A program made the position numbers and the translations under genes. Shown here piece by piece: positions 44,667 to 54,131 of a stretch of DNA of 64,000 bases; the stretch's first letter is position 1, and each line of letters begins with the position of its first letter. This DNA is from Scytonema tolypothrichoides VB-61278 (lineage in GTDB: Bacteria; Cyanobacteriota; Cyanobacteriia; Cyanobacteriales; Nostocaceae). The notes beneath the pieces are model-generated. The model was not told where the DNA came from, did not search any database, and saw nothing but the letters and a program-made list of their open reading frames with translations. Where the stretch lies: contig NZ_JXCA02000019.1 of assembly GCF_000828085.3 (NCBI RefSeq), positions 171,317-235,316 on the forward strand. Direction: 5' to 3'.

Positions 44667-47648
44667 ATGACTTATACTGCTTCCATACAAGAGTTCATCT
44701 CTGAATTATTTCCCTTCAATCAACTGCCAACACGAGAACTGGCAAAATTAGTTCCAAAGTTTGAGATGTTACGCTACCGCATGGGTCAGAGCGTTTTGGT
44801 GCGGGAACAAATGCCTGCTCAAATATCAATCATTTATGAAGGACAGGCTCGCTTACTGGGTTATGACCCTAATGCTAAGATGCCTGAAACACTGCAATTA
44901 GTTCAAAAAGGAGAAATCCTGGGTTGGACTAGTTTAATCAGGGGGATTCCATGCGAAACAGTTATAGCCTCTACAGAAACCCTTTGTCTGACTCTAAACG
45001 CCACAGAGTTTTTAGATTTGCTCAGACATTATCCTGCCATTGCTATTTGCTTTGAAAATCGCTGTACTGCTGTTGAAGTTTTTGAACTACTGAGTACTGA
45101 GTTAAGAAAGCGAGCTGATAGTGAAACTGTCCTGGCTTCATATGGTGCAACAGATATCAAAGAACTGACCCTCAAAGTTTTAGACGAAGCAGTTGTCTGT
45201 ACGTTCTTAGAAGAGACAATACCTTTGGATCACCTAGATCCTGAATTGGTCTGGTTTGTCAGTGGTGGGATACTTAAAGATTTTCCTCTGGGAAGTCGCT
45301 TACACCTAAACGATGTCATGCCGTATCTAGAGGTACAAACTTTTGGTTATGTTCGCTTAGTTGGTTTGCCTCGGGCAACTCTTTCTGCCTCTGCATCTGC
45401 GTCTCGAACCAGAGATTCCTCAAGGATAGACTCTTTACTAGAAGAAGTACCACTAGCACCAGACCATCCTCGTAGGCTAAGCGAACCATCAGATAGTCAA
45501 TCGCGAAAATATCCTCATGTTCATGGTAGAGGTCCTCTAAAGGCGACTTTAGCTTGCTTCCAAATGCTGAGCCAGCATTTAAATATGCCCTTTCGCCGGG
45601 ATGTGATTAATCAAATCCTGAACAACCAGGTTTCGCGCACTCAAACTCTTTCACTACAGCTTTGCGGTGCTGTTTGTGAACTTATCGGGTTAAATACTCA
45701 ACTGATAAACGTGTCAGCAAGAGCAATCACAAAACTGCAAGCCCCAGCTATGATTCGCTGGCAAGACACTTTCGCTATCCTTTATGAAATTAGCGAGAAA
45801 AAGTTAGTGCTGGGTGTACCAGAAGTTGGCATTATCCAGCAAGACCCTGACCATTTTGTTGAGAACTGGGGGCAAGAAGGTCAAGTCTTACTCTTGAAAG
45901 TTGCTAAGTATACCCCCAAGCGGCGATTTAGTTTAAGTTGGTTTGTCCCTTCTCTAATCAAATACCGCAAAGTTCTCTTGGAAGTTCTGATTGCTTCCTT
46001 TTTTGTCCAAGTCTTTGGTCTGGCTAATCCCTTAATCATCCAGATTATTATCGACAAAGTGATTATTCAAAACGGCTTTGAAACCCTGAATGTGTTGGGG
46101 ATTTTGCTCTTAATCATGGCTGTTTTTGAAGGACTTTTAACCAGCGTCCGCACTTATCTGTTTGTTGATACAACGAACCGGATTGACTTGACTTTAGGTT
46201 CAGAAATTATTGACCGTTTGTTTCGTTTACCCTTGCGCTATTTTGAACGGCGTCCTGTGGGAGAGTTAGCTACTCGCGCTAGTGAACTGGAAAACATTCG
46301 CTCTTTTATGACAGGAACTGCTTTAACAGTGGTGTTAGACGCAGTTTTTTCGACAATCTACATCGTGGTGATGGTGGTCTACAGTTGGATGTTGACTCTT
46401 GTGGCTTTGGCGACTGTACCCTTGTTTGCTTTCATGACGATACTTTTTTCCTCAATCATGCGCCGCCAACTGCGTTTCAAAGCTGAACGTTATTCTGAAA
46501 CACAATCTTATTTAGTTGAGGCGCTGTCAGGTATTCAAACAGTGAAAGCGCAAAATATTGAATTGCGATCGCGCTGGCGCTGGCAAGAATACTACAGTAA
46601 TTATGTCACTGCAGGATTCCAAACTGTTGTCACTTCCACCGCTGCGTCAGTCACCAGCAATTTTCTTAACCAAGTCTCTTCCTTACTTGTGTTATGGGTA
46701 GGAGCGTACTTAGTACTCAAAGGACAACTCACCTTAGGACAACTTATAGCCTTTCGGATTATTTCTGGCTACGTCACCGCTCCTTTATTACGATTAACCC
46801 AATTGTGGCAGAACTTCCAACAAACGGCTCTCTCTCTAGAACGCCTTGCAGATATCTTGGATACTCCCTCAGAAGTTGATGAAGACAGTGAAAACATTCC
46901 TTTACCTGCTATTGATGGCGCTGTCAAGTATGAAAACGTCTGCTTTCGCTTCACACCAACTTCTCCACTTCAGTTGAATAATATTAACCTGGATTTCCCA
47001 AGCGGAAAATTTGTTGGTATTGTCGGACAAAGTGGTTCTGGTAAAAGCACTTTGACGAAACTTTTACCACGACTGTATGACTTAGAGTCTGGCAGAATTT
47101 TCATCGATGGCTATGACATCTCCAAAATAGAACTTTATTCCCTCCGCCGTCAGATTGGTATGGTGCTTCAAGACTCACTTTTGTTTGACGGGACTATCCA
47201 GGAAAATATTGCCCTGACAAATCCTGACGCCACAGCTGATGAAATTATTGCAGCAAGCAAAATTGCTGCAGCCCATGACTTTATTATGTCTTTGCCTAAT
47301 GGCTATAACACCAGAGTCGGAGAGAGAGGTTCATCCTTATCTGGAGGACAGCGACAGCGTATTGCGATCGCTCGTACAGTTTTACAAAACCCGCGCTTGT
47401 TGATTTTGGATGAAGCTACGAGTGCTCTAGATTACCAATCGGAACGACAAGTTTGTCAAAACTTGGCAGAAGCATTCCGAGGACGAACCGTGTTTTTTAT
47501 TACTCACCGCTTGAGTACAATCAAGAACGCTGACATCGTTTTGCTACTCGACAAAGGGTTAGTTGCAGAACAGGGAACCCACAATGAACTGATGGCGCAA
47601 AAAGGACGTTACTACTGCCTTTATCAACAACAAGAAGCACAGCTTTAA
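44667..47648 (+). CDS. Type I secretion ABC exporter with cyclic-nucleotide-binding-like and C39-like domains
   Basis: 993 residues. A cNMP-binding-like domain (about 10-125; RYRMGQSVLVREQMP, GEILGWTSLIRG) is followed by a helical linker and a C39-peptidase-like domain (about 290-415). The usual catalytic Cys context (Gln...DCG..C) is replaced by LKATLACFQML, so it is probably an inactive, substrate-binding domain. Six membrane helices (about 430-720) and the ATPase follow: Walker A GQSGSGKST, signature LSGGQRQR, Walker B LLILDEATSALD. It likely exports a protein with the HlyD adaptor encoded 138 bp downstream and a TolC channel. Confidence 0.9.
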   Translation: MTYTASIQEFISELFPFNQLPTRELAKLVPKFEMLRYRMGQSVLVREQMPAQISIIYEGQARLLGYDPNAKMPETLQLVQKGEILGWTSLIRGIPCETVIASTETLCLTLNATEFLDLLRHYPAIAICFENRCTAVEVFELLSTELRKRADSETVLASYGATDIKELTLKVLDEAVVCTFLEETIPLDHLDPELVWFVSGGILKDFPLGSRLHLNDVMPYLEVQTFGYVRLVGLPRATLSASASASRTRDSSRIDSLLEEVPLAPDHPRRLSEPSDSQSRKYPHVHGRGPLKATLACFQMLSQHLNMPFRRDVINQILNNQVSRTQTLSLQLCGAVCELIGLNTQLINVSARAITKLQAPAMIRWQDTFAILYEISEKKLVLGVPEVGIIQQDPDHFVENWGQEGQVLLLKVAKYTPKRRFSLSWFVPSLIKYRKVLLEVLIASFFVQVFGLANPLIIQIIIDKVIIQNGFETLNVLGILLLIMAVFEGLLTSVRTYLFVDTTNRIDLTLGSEIIDRLFRLPLRYFERRPVGELATRASELENIRSFMTGTALTVVLDAVFSTIYIVVMVVYSWMLTLVALATVPLFAFMTILFSSIMRRQLRFKAERYSETQSYLVEALSGIQTVKAQNIELRSRWRWQEYYSNYVTAGFQTVVTSTAASVTSNFLNQVSSLLVLWVGAYLVLKGQLTLGQLIAFRIISGYVTAPLLRLTQLWQNFQQTALSLERLADILDTPSEVDEDSENIPLPAIDGAVKYENVCFRFTPTSPLQLNNINLDFPSGKFVGIVGQSGSGKSTLTKLLPRLYDLESGRIFIDGYDISKIELYSLRRQIGMVLQDSLLFDGTIQENIALTNPDATADEIIAASKIAAAHDFIMSLPNGYNTRVGERGSSLSGGQRQRIAIARTVLQNPRLLILDEATSALDYQSERQVCQNLAEAFRGRTVFFITHRLSTIKNADIVLLLDKGLVAEQGTHNELMAQKGRYYCLYQQQEAQL

Positions 47649-47777
47649 ATCAGTGAACAGTAAGCAGTGAACAGTAAACAGGGAACAGGGAACAGTGAAA
47701 ACTGCTAACTGGTAACTGATAACTGATGACTGGTAACTGGTAACTGATAACTGATAAAAACTACGGCTATAAGTGAA
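47649..47777. repeat. Short tandem repeats between exporter and adaptor genes
   Basis: GAACAGT-type units followed by AACTGGT / AACTGAT units fill most of this gap. They could form complementary pairing (CAGTT versus AACTG). Confidence 0.85.
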
Positions 47778-47786
47778 TTGAAAACA

Positions 47787-49316
47787 ATGAAACTTGATCA
47801 CAAACGTGTTGTCTCTGGAAAAATACTAGACACTGAGATTAAAGTGCCTGTAAAATCACCACAACAGACGGATTCTACACCATCTGTTGTGCTCAAACAG
47901 TCGCCTTTATTCTCACGGGTCATTCTTTGGGGACTGATGGGAATGACAACTTTGGTGGTAATTTGGGCAAATTTTGCAAAAATTGACGAAGCAGTTCCAG
48001 CGCAGGGTAAACTTGAACCGCAAGGTACCGTAAAAGAAATACAAACACCTGTGAATGGGGTTGTAAAAGCTGTTTATGTTAAGGATGGGCAAAAGGTACA
48101 CCGTGGCGATGTGCTGTTAAGGCTGGATCCAACAGCGGCGCGATCGCAACTACTTTCTCTACAAAAAGTTCGCAACACATTAATGCAAGAAATTCTCTTT
48201 TACCGTAGCCAACTTGTTGCGAAAAATGCTTTATCAAATCCACAACTCAACCTTGAGCCAACCAATCTCCCTCCAGGAATCGCTTCTCTGACAAAAAACC
48301 GAATGATACTGCTGGCAGAAAATCGGTTGTATCGTGCTCAATTAGGTGGAGACTCTCAAAATATTCAATTAGTACCAGAAGAGAAAGCTCGTCTAGAATC
48401 TAGCAAAGCAGAATTAAACTCTCGACTCGCAGATGCTCAATTGGAAATCGCAAAATTAGAAAGACAATTCACTCAAGCGCAAATTCAGTTATCCTCTGCC
48501 GAAAAGGTTAAGTCTGTTAGTCAGACAATTCTTAACAGTATTGAGAAAGTTGCTAAACAAGGAGGAATTTCTCGCATGCAATACCTCCAGCAACAACAAG
48601 AAGTTAGCAAGCGCCAAGCTGAGGTGGAACAGTTGACTCAGGAGCAAGCGCGTGTAGGATATGCGATCGCCCAATCAAAAGAAAAGCTCCTCAATACAAT
48701 GGCTGGAGCAAAAAAAGATTTACTCACAAGAATTGCTGAGAATGAGAAACAAATTGCGAGTATCGATAGAGAGTTGAACAAGGTAATCATAGAAAATGAA
48801 AAGCGGATTGCTGAAATTGACAGTCAGATAAGCCAAGCTCAAGTCACTTTACAATATCAAGAACTGCGTGCTCCATCTGATGGAATTGTTTTCGATCTAA
48901 AAGCGAAATCTCCCGGATTTGTTGCTAGTTCTAGTCAACCAATTCTCAAAATTGTACCGGATGAAGCCCTTACAGCTAAAGTTTTTCTCACCAATAAAGA
49001 CATTGGTTTTGTAAGAAAAGGAATGAAAGTCAATATTAGAGTTGACTCTTTTCCCTTTAGTGAGTTTGGCGATATTAAAGGCGAGTTAGTTTGGATTGGT
49101 TCTGATGCTTTGCCACCTGAACAAGTTCGTCCATATGATAGTTTCCCTGCTAGAATACGCTTAGATACACAATCTTTGCGTGTTAACAATCAGGAATTAC
49201 CTCTGCAATCAGGGATGTCAATCACTGCAAATATTAAGGTACGTAATCGCACTGTCATGAGCATTTTCAGCGATTTGTTTACCAAGCAGATTGATAGCCT
49301 TAAGTCGGTGAGGTAA
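47787..49316 (+). CDS. HlyD family periplasmic adaptor
   Basis: 509 residues from ATG at 47787; an in-frame TTG lies at 47778. A single membrane helix at about 47-65 (VILWGLMGMTTLVVIWANF) is followed by the biotinyl/lipoyl-like half-motif (GVVKAVYVKDGQKVHRGDVLL), a long coiled coil (about 190-345) and the returning half (LRAPSDGIVFDLKA). The C-terminal beta domain has KGMKVNIRVDSFPFSEFG. It bridges the ABC exporter to an outer-membrane channel. TolC is not in this operon; the one at 1-1265 is a candidate. Confidence 0.92.
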   Translation: MKLDHKRVVSGKILDTEIKVPVKSPQQTDSTPSVVLKQSPLFSRVILWGLMGMTTLVVIWANFAKIDEAVPAQGKLEPQGTVKEIQTPVNGVVKAVYVKDGQKVHRGDVLLRLDPTAARSQLLSLQKVRNTLMQEILFYRSQLVAKNALSNPQLNLEPTNLPPGIASLTKNRMILLAENRLYRAQLGGDSQNIQLVPEEKARLESSKAELNSRLADAQLEIAKLERQFTQAQIQLSSAEKVKSVSQTILNSIEKVAKQGGISRMQYLQQQQEVSKRQAEVEQLTQEQARVGYAIAQSKEKLLNTMAGAKKDLLTRIAENEKQIASIDRELNKVIIENEKRIAEIDSQISQAQVTLQYQELRAPSDGIVFDLKAKSPGFVASSSQPILKIVPDEALTAKVFLTNKDIGFVRKGMKVNIRVDSFPFSEFGDIKGELVWIGSDALPPEQVRPYDSFPARIRLDTQSLRVNNQELPLQSGMSITANIKVRNRTVMSIFSDLFTKQIDSLKSVR

Positions 49317-49419
49317 TAAAACATCACAATGTATGCAAATTTACTGCGGCTGTTTGGAGGGGAATTTCCCTATTTGGCAAGCAACTAAGTAAGTCAACCA
49401 AATTAAACATAAGATTTAC

Positions 49420-49453
49420 GTAGGGTGCGTTACACTCCGTTAACGCACCCTAC
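49420..49453. repeat. Hairpin repeat (GTAGGGTGCGTTA arms)
   Basis: Perfect 13-bp arms separated by 8 bases, followed after 6 bases by CGTTTTTTTAGG. It resembles a dispersed cyanobacterial repeat and could terminate the exporter operon. The remaining intergenic sequence (49317-49680) is AT-rich with no gene. Confidence 0.75.
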
Positions 49454-49680
49454 ATTTTACGTTTTTTTAGGTTGAACTATTGATATCAAGTTCGCCACTT
49501 TCCCCTCTAATTTTTCAGAAAAGGATAGTCATCGATTATTGAAATAAAATAATGCTCGATAATCGAAAATTCGGGAATTTAGACTGGTGCTGTTGAAGAT
49601 AAACTACAGCGATTCTCATTTTTGTTTCGCAATAGGGACGCAGCATATTGTTTCCCATTAATTTATCTTCAGAAGGTTTC

Positions 49681-50649
49681 ATGGGCTTATCTACAATCTT
49701 TACTCGATTCATATGGGGATATATTTCGCTCTTTAGTTTGTGGATTCTGGTGCGTCTGGTTTTCTTTGACCGCTTCTGGTGGTTAGCGTTGATTAATACT
49801 GTAGCGTTATATATTTTTGTCCCACTATTACTCTTTTTACCCGTTGCGTTATTCTATCGTCGATGGAGATGTTTATTGGGACTTTGTTTTCCTCTTGGTG
49901 TTTTTTTGGCGTTTTACGGCCCGCTTTTTTTTCCATCGTTACCAGTTGCGCTAGCGCAGGACTCGCGCCAAATTACGGTAATGTCGTTTAACATGCTTTT
50001 TGCCAATACCGATTTTGATGAAATCGCGAGAATGGTCAACGCGAATTCTCCCGATATCATCGGTTTACAGGAAGTACCGGAGAATGGTGATAAATCTCTT
50101 TTAGAAAAATTTGCTTCTACTTATCCTTATCATGCGTTTCTTCCTATTGAGAACACTCACAATGTGGGAATTTTGAGCCGTTTTCCGATTCAGGAAGTTA
50201 CAGCTTTGCCAAAACCTCTGGAACGCGCACTTCAAGCGACAGTGCTTGTGGATGGTAAGCCACATTTACAGGTAATTGTCTCTCATCTAATACCCAACTA
50301 TCCTATGAGCGATGCTGTGAGATTAGCTCAAGATTGGTATGATATTCGCGCAGCACAAGCTTCTTATATTGCCAATCTTGTTCAGCAGCGCAAAGTACCA
50401 AATATTATGATATGCGACTGTAATTTTACTGAGTCATCAGAAACTTATATGCTGACGCGCAAAGCGATGCACGATAGCTTTTATGATGTGGGATGGGGTT
50501 TTGGACACACGATGACAGGTCCGTTTTTCCCTGTAGGACGCCTTGATTATATTTGGTATACAAAAGAATTACAGCCTATTGAGGCTTATGTCCCTTCTGG
50601 AGGTGGTTCTGACCATCTTGCGGTAATCGCAAAATTGGCGATTAGGTAA
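49681..50649 (+). CDS. Membrane-anchored endonuclease/exonuclease/phosphatase-family protein
   Basis: 322 residues from ATG at 49681 with AGAAGG six bases upstream. An in-frame TTG at 49648 is less likely. Three hydrophobic segments (residues 10-90) precede an EEP domain with VMSFNMLF, IIGLQEVPE, ICDCNFT and GGSDHLAV, the metal and catalytic residues. The domain lies outside or at the membrane surface. Substrates may be nucleic acid or phospholipid/inositol phosphates. Confidence 0.9.
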   Translation: MGLSTIFTRFIWGYISLFSLWILVRLVFFDRFWWLALINTVALYIFVPLLLFLPVALFYRRWRCLLGLCFPLGVFLAFYGPLFFPSLPVALAQDSRQITVMSFNMLFANTDFDEIARMVNANSPDIIGLQEVPENGDKSLLEKFASTYPYHAFLPIENTHNVGILSRFPIQEVTALPKPLERALQATVLVDGKPHLQVIVSHLIPNYPMSDAVRLAQDWYDIRAAQASYIANLVQQRKVPNIMICDCNFTESSETYMLTRKAMHDSFYDVGWGFGHTMTGPFFPVGRLDYIWYTKELQPIEAYVPSGGGSDHLAVIAKLAIR

Positions 50650-50893
50650 TGGGGAGAGGGGAGGTTTCAAGGGTAGGTATTTAATAAAGGTACCTTAAAG
50701 CAGGTAAAATATCTATCTTAAAGAATGCCAGAACTCAAATCTTGCACTAAGAAAGATTTGAATATATCAACACGCTTCGGAATTCAGTCTATCAACAACT
50801 GTGATTTTTTACAAATGATTTAGGATTGCTATAGATAAAGACCCGAGACAAAAACGCTCTGATAATATAGTCTTAACTAGGGAGACAGCACAT

Positions 50894-51568
50894 ATGGTGA
50901 TGATTTCCACACAAGTGAGTGAACTTGAACTGGAAGACTTTCAAGGCAAAGTCACCCAAAATGTTGTCCTCCCCAATGTGAGTTGGCAAACTTACAAAGC
51001 CCTACTGGCTGATATGGGTGACCACCGTGCTGCCCGTCTGACCTATGATCAGGGAATCCTCCAAATTAAAATGCCATCCAAACTCCATGAAATCATTAAT
51101 CGGCTGTTGGCAAGAATTGTCACAACTCTGACAGAAGAACTGGAATTAAATGTTATTGATTTGGGATCAACAACCTTAGATAGGGAGGATCTTGATAAAG
51201 GTGCAGAACCGGATACTTGTTTTTATATTCAAAACGCCAATCAACTCCAAGGACTCGATCCTGAAATTCCTAAAGATTTGCCGCCCGATCTGGTTATTGA
51301 AGTGGATATCACCAGTCCTTCTACCCACAGAATTGGGGTATACCTTGCCCTAGGCATTCCTGAAGTCTGGTGCTACACCAAAAAACAGGGATTGAAAATT
51401 TATCGCCTGCAAACACATGCGTCTCGTCGGGACTATGTTGAGTCAGAATTTAGCCTTGCTTTTCCCAAAGTATCTGCACAAGCACTCAATCAATTTTTGC
51501 AACAGCGCCAAACTCAAAACGAAAATACTGTGATTCGTGCTGTTCGAGATTGGATTCAAAGTAACTAG
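50894..51568 (+). CDS. Uma2 family (DUF820) putative endonuclease
   Basis: 224 residues. PDLVIEVDITSPS and EVWCYTKKQGLKIYRL supply Asp, Glu and Lys of the restriction-endonuclease-like fold. It has a longer N-terminus than the copy at 32131 (LELEDFQGKVTQNVVLPNVSW). AGGGAGAC lies upstream as a ribosome-binding candidate. Standalone and of unknown role. Confidence 0.88.
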   Translation: MVMISTQVSELELEDFQGKVTQNVVLPNVSWQTYKALLADMGDHRAARLTYDQGILQIKMPSKLHEIINRLLARIVTTLTEELELNVIDLGSTTLDREDLDKGAEPDTCFYIQNANQLQGLDPEIPKDLPPDLVIEVDITSPSTHRIGVYLALGIPEVWCYTKKQGLKIYRLQTHASRRDYVESEFSLAFPKVSAQALNQFLQQRQTQNENTVIRAVRDWIQSN

Positions 51569-51649
51569 TGGTGAGGACTGTAGTTTCCGGATCTGTTTGA
51601 GTCGCTTTTGGGACTCGGCAGCCCTCCAGGTTTGCTCTGCAATCGTTTG

Positions 51650-53128
51650 TTAAATATGTAACAAGCTAGCAAGTGCTTGCGGCAACGGCAGTACAATGAT
51701 GATTAACAAAGCCATTGCTATCAATCCCGCTATGTCACGCTTATTATCAAGTTCTGTGACATCATTCAAAGCAGGTTCATCAATCAATGGTAAGAATAGT
51801 AAGATAACCGCCCACGGAAAAAATTCTGGCTGTATCAAAGAAAGTAGCAACAGTAACAAGCGAGAAATTTGACCAATCACAACTGCTGTTCTTTGTCCAA
51901 ACATCGCATGGACTATGTGACCTCCGTCCAGTTGTCCTACTGGCATTAAATTCAGTGCTGTTACAATCAGTCCTAGAAAACCAGCGACTGCGACTGGATG
52001 CATATGAATCGCTGAGTTTGATGTTAGCTGACTTCCCAAAGCTAGCTTTGAAAGTAGCCCCAGTAGGATGGAATATTGGGGATTGAGCGCATCTGTGTTG
52101 AGTAATCCTGTTTTTTCTGGCTGGGGAACGATGTCGGAATGAGCCAAACCCCATACCAGAAGTGGTAAAGTCATAATAAAGCCAGCAAGTGGTCCGGCGA
52201 TACTGACGTCGAATAAAGCTTTGCGGTTGGGAATTGGACTACGCATTTGAATAAATGCACCAAAAGTTCCCAAAAAGAAAGGCATTGGAATAAAGTAAGG
52301 CAGGGTTGAGCGAATTTTGTAGAATCGCGCTGTTAAGTAGTGACCAAGTTCGTGAATGCCCAAAATCGTTATCAACGCCAAAGCATAGGGCAATCCCTTT
52401 AGAAGTTCGGCGGGGTTGGATGCAAGTATTGTAGAATTGACACCAGCAACTCGCACACCGACTAAAGTAGTTGTTACTAATGTAACAGCTAAAAGCATGA
52501 GCGCTAATCCTGGTCGTGTTATCTTTTCTTGACCACGACTATTAGTTTTTGCCAATTGAGGATTGGGAACAAGCACGAAGAAAGGTTTACTACTGAAACC
52601 TTCTTGAAAGATGATGAGAAAGCGATCGCCAAATTCCTTTTCAATATTTGCCTTAATCCGCTCGTAGGCGTTGGTTGCTGTCGTCCTCAATTGACCTCGA
52701 CAGATAATTGCCTGGGGTCGATACTCAATGTTTTGAATGTAGTATATAGACCAGGGAAAACAATTTCTTAGCTGGGTTTCTTCCGTTGGCTCAATGGGAC
52801 GCACTGGTACTGGTTCTGCGATATTATGTATATCCGGTTGTGATTGTGGTACTTTTTGTGGTTCAGTATGAGTTTCCTTTAGCGAGCGACGCCCCCACTG
52901 AAACAACACCCAGTATAACAGAGGACAGACAATTAATGGCCAAATCATCAACGCTCTTGGCGGAGGTTGTTTCGCCCCGTATATCATTGTCCAAGTTGTC
53001 CATAGCAGTGCTGGTATCATGAGTACTAGCCATAACAGCCACACAGGCGTTCTGGTGATTTGAGCAACACTGCGCTGCACCATCAAATAAGTGATTAGTC
53101 CCAGTAAAAGAAGAAACCAAAAATTCAT
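51650..53128 (-). CDS. Site-2 protease (M50 family metalloprotease)
   Basis: 492 residues. Two N-terminal hydrophobic segments, a soluble domain, then the protease with zinc motif HELGH (residues 259-263), PMPFFLGTFGAFIQMRS and NLMPVGQLDGGHIVH. The last contains the third metal ligand. Homologous to the EGY1-type S2P of plants and cyanobacteria. It cleaves within membranes, releasing membrane-tethered factors such as anti-sigma proteins. The target is unknown. Confidence 0.94.
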   Translation of the reverse strand: MNFWFLLLLGLITYLMVQRSVAQITRTPVWLLWLVLMIPALLWTTWTMIYGAKQPPPRALMIWPLIVCPLLYWVLFQWGRRSLKETHTEPQKVPQSQPDIHNIAEPVPVRPIEPTEETQLRNCFPWSIYYIQNIEYRPQAIICRGQLRTTATNAYERIKANIEKEFGDRFLIIFQEGFSSKPFFVLVPNPQLAKTNSRGQEKITRPGLALMLLAVTLVTTTLVGVRVAGVNSTILASNPAELLKGLPYALALITILGIHELGHYLTARFYKIRSTLPYFIPMPFFLGTFGAFIQMRSPIPNRKALFDVSIAGPLAGFIMTLPLLVWGLAHSDIVPQPEKTGLLNTDALNPQYSILLGLLSKLALGSQLTSNSAIHMHPVAVAGFLGLIVTALNLMPVGQLDGGHIVHAMFGQRTAVVIGQISRLLLLLLSLIQPEFFPWAVILLFLPLIDEPALNDVTELDNKRDIAGLIAMALLIIIVLPLPQALASLLHI

Positions 53129-53322
53129 GTGACTTTCAGTTGTTTTAAGATGTTAAATCTTGCTTGTCGTCAAGCGCTATGCAGCATCCACCACAAGCAT
53201 ATGCCCCCAAAATTCAATTTTTCTGACAACAGTCAACAGTCCTGGGAAATTTTGCGTTTTTACATCAATTGTCCAACACTGTCACCTGATTTTCGACAAC
53301 TCCTCATCTAACAGTTTTTCTC

Positions 53323-54060
53323 ATGTCTTCCTTGCCCCAAGAGTCAAATCATTATACGGCAAAGCTACCACGACTGGTCTTCTCTAACGAAGTTCTGATT
53401 TGTGCAAACCCCCGCTCGGATTTCGCGTTAAGTACAATTTTTGCATTTCCACCAAACAGAGACACATTAGGAGGGACTGCTTATTTTATTGTAGGAAACG
53501 AAGGCAATATTTTGATAGATTGTCCAGCTTGGGATCAAATTCATCAAGATTTTTTGCGATCGCATGGAGGCGTGCGCCACCTATTTCTGACTCATCGAGG
53601 CGCTGTTGGCAAAACCGCAGAAATTCAAAAAACTTTCAGTTGTGAAGTTTTGATGCAAGAACAAGAAGCCTACCTATTACCCGGAGTAGATATAACTACC
53701 TTTAATATAGAGTTTACCTTAAATTCAACAGCGCAATTAATTTGGACACCAGGTCATTCTCCTGGCGAATCTTGTCTATACTACCAACAGCAAGGAGGCA
53801 TACTATTTAGCGGACGTCATATCCTCCCCAACCAGCACGGTGAACCTGTCCCCCTACGAACCGCTAAAACTTTTCACTGGTTCCGACAAATCAAAAGTGT
53901 CAAATTGTTACTAGAACGGTTCACGCCAGAAACACTCCAGTATATTTGTCCTGGAGCCAACACAGGTTTTCTCCGGGGAAAGCGTTTTATCGATAATGCT
54001 TACACGCGTCTGGCTTCTGTTGATTTAACAGCTTTACGACAAGTACAACCCCTACTTTGA
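53323..54060 (+). CDS. Metallo-beta-lactamase-fold protein with lost metal ligands
   Basis: 245 residues with an MBL-fold pattern (GTAYFIVGNEGNILIDCPAWD at about 51-71). The HxHxDH motif is replaced: after His91 come Arg92, Gly93, Ala94, Val95 and Gly96. His145 in TPGHSPG is kept. The bridging Asp is Arg165 (FSGRHIL), and the last His motif is PGAN. Only two of the usual ligands remain, so metal hydrolysis is unlikely. The intact frame and length suggest a structural or ligand-binding protein. Divergent from the S2P gene. Confidence 0.85.
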   Translation: MSSLPQESNHYTAKLPRLVFSNEVLICANPRSDFALSTIFAFPPNRDTLGGTAYFIVGNEGNILIDCPAWDQIHQDFLRSHGGVRHLFLTHRGAVGKTAEIQKTFSCEVLMQEQEAYLLPGVDITTFNIEFTLNSTAQLIWTPGHSPGESCLYYQQQGGILFSGRHILPNQHGEPVPLRTAKTFHWFRQIKSVKLLLERFTPETLQYICPGANTGFLRGKRFIDNAYTRLASVDLTALRQVQPLL

Positions 54061-54072
54061 GCAAAGTAGGGG
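54049..54072. terminator. Hairpin overlapping the MBL stop codon
   Basis: Arms CCCCTACTTTG and CAAAGTAGGGG (11 bp) with a 2-base loop include the TGA stop. No U tract. It may separate the convergent MBL and ctpA genes. Confidence 0.55.
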
Positions 54073-54131
54073 AGGGAAGGAAAGAGGAACAATAGGAGGT
54101 ATTGATATTTTCTCATCTCCCCTAACCCACA

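Noticed and set aside
32131..51568. Two Uma2 genes as part of one defence system
   Set aside because: They are 18 kb apart, dissimilar in length and have no shared neighbours. Uma2 genes are dispersed in many cyanobacteria.
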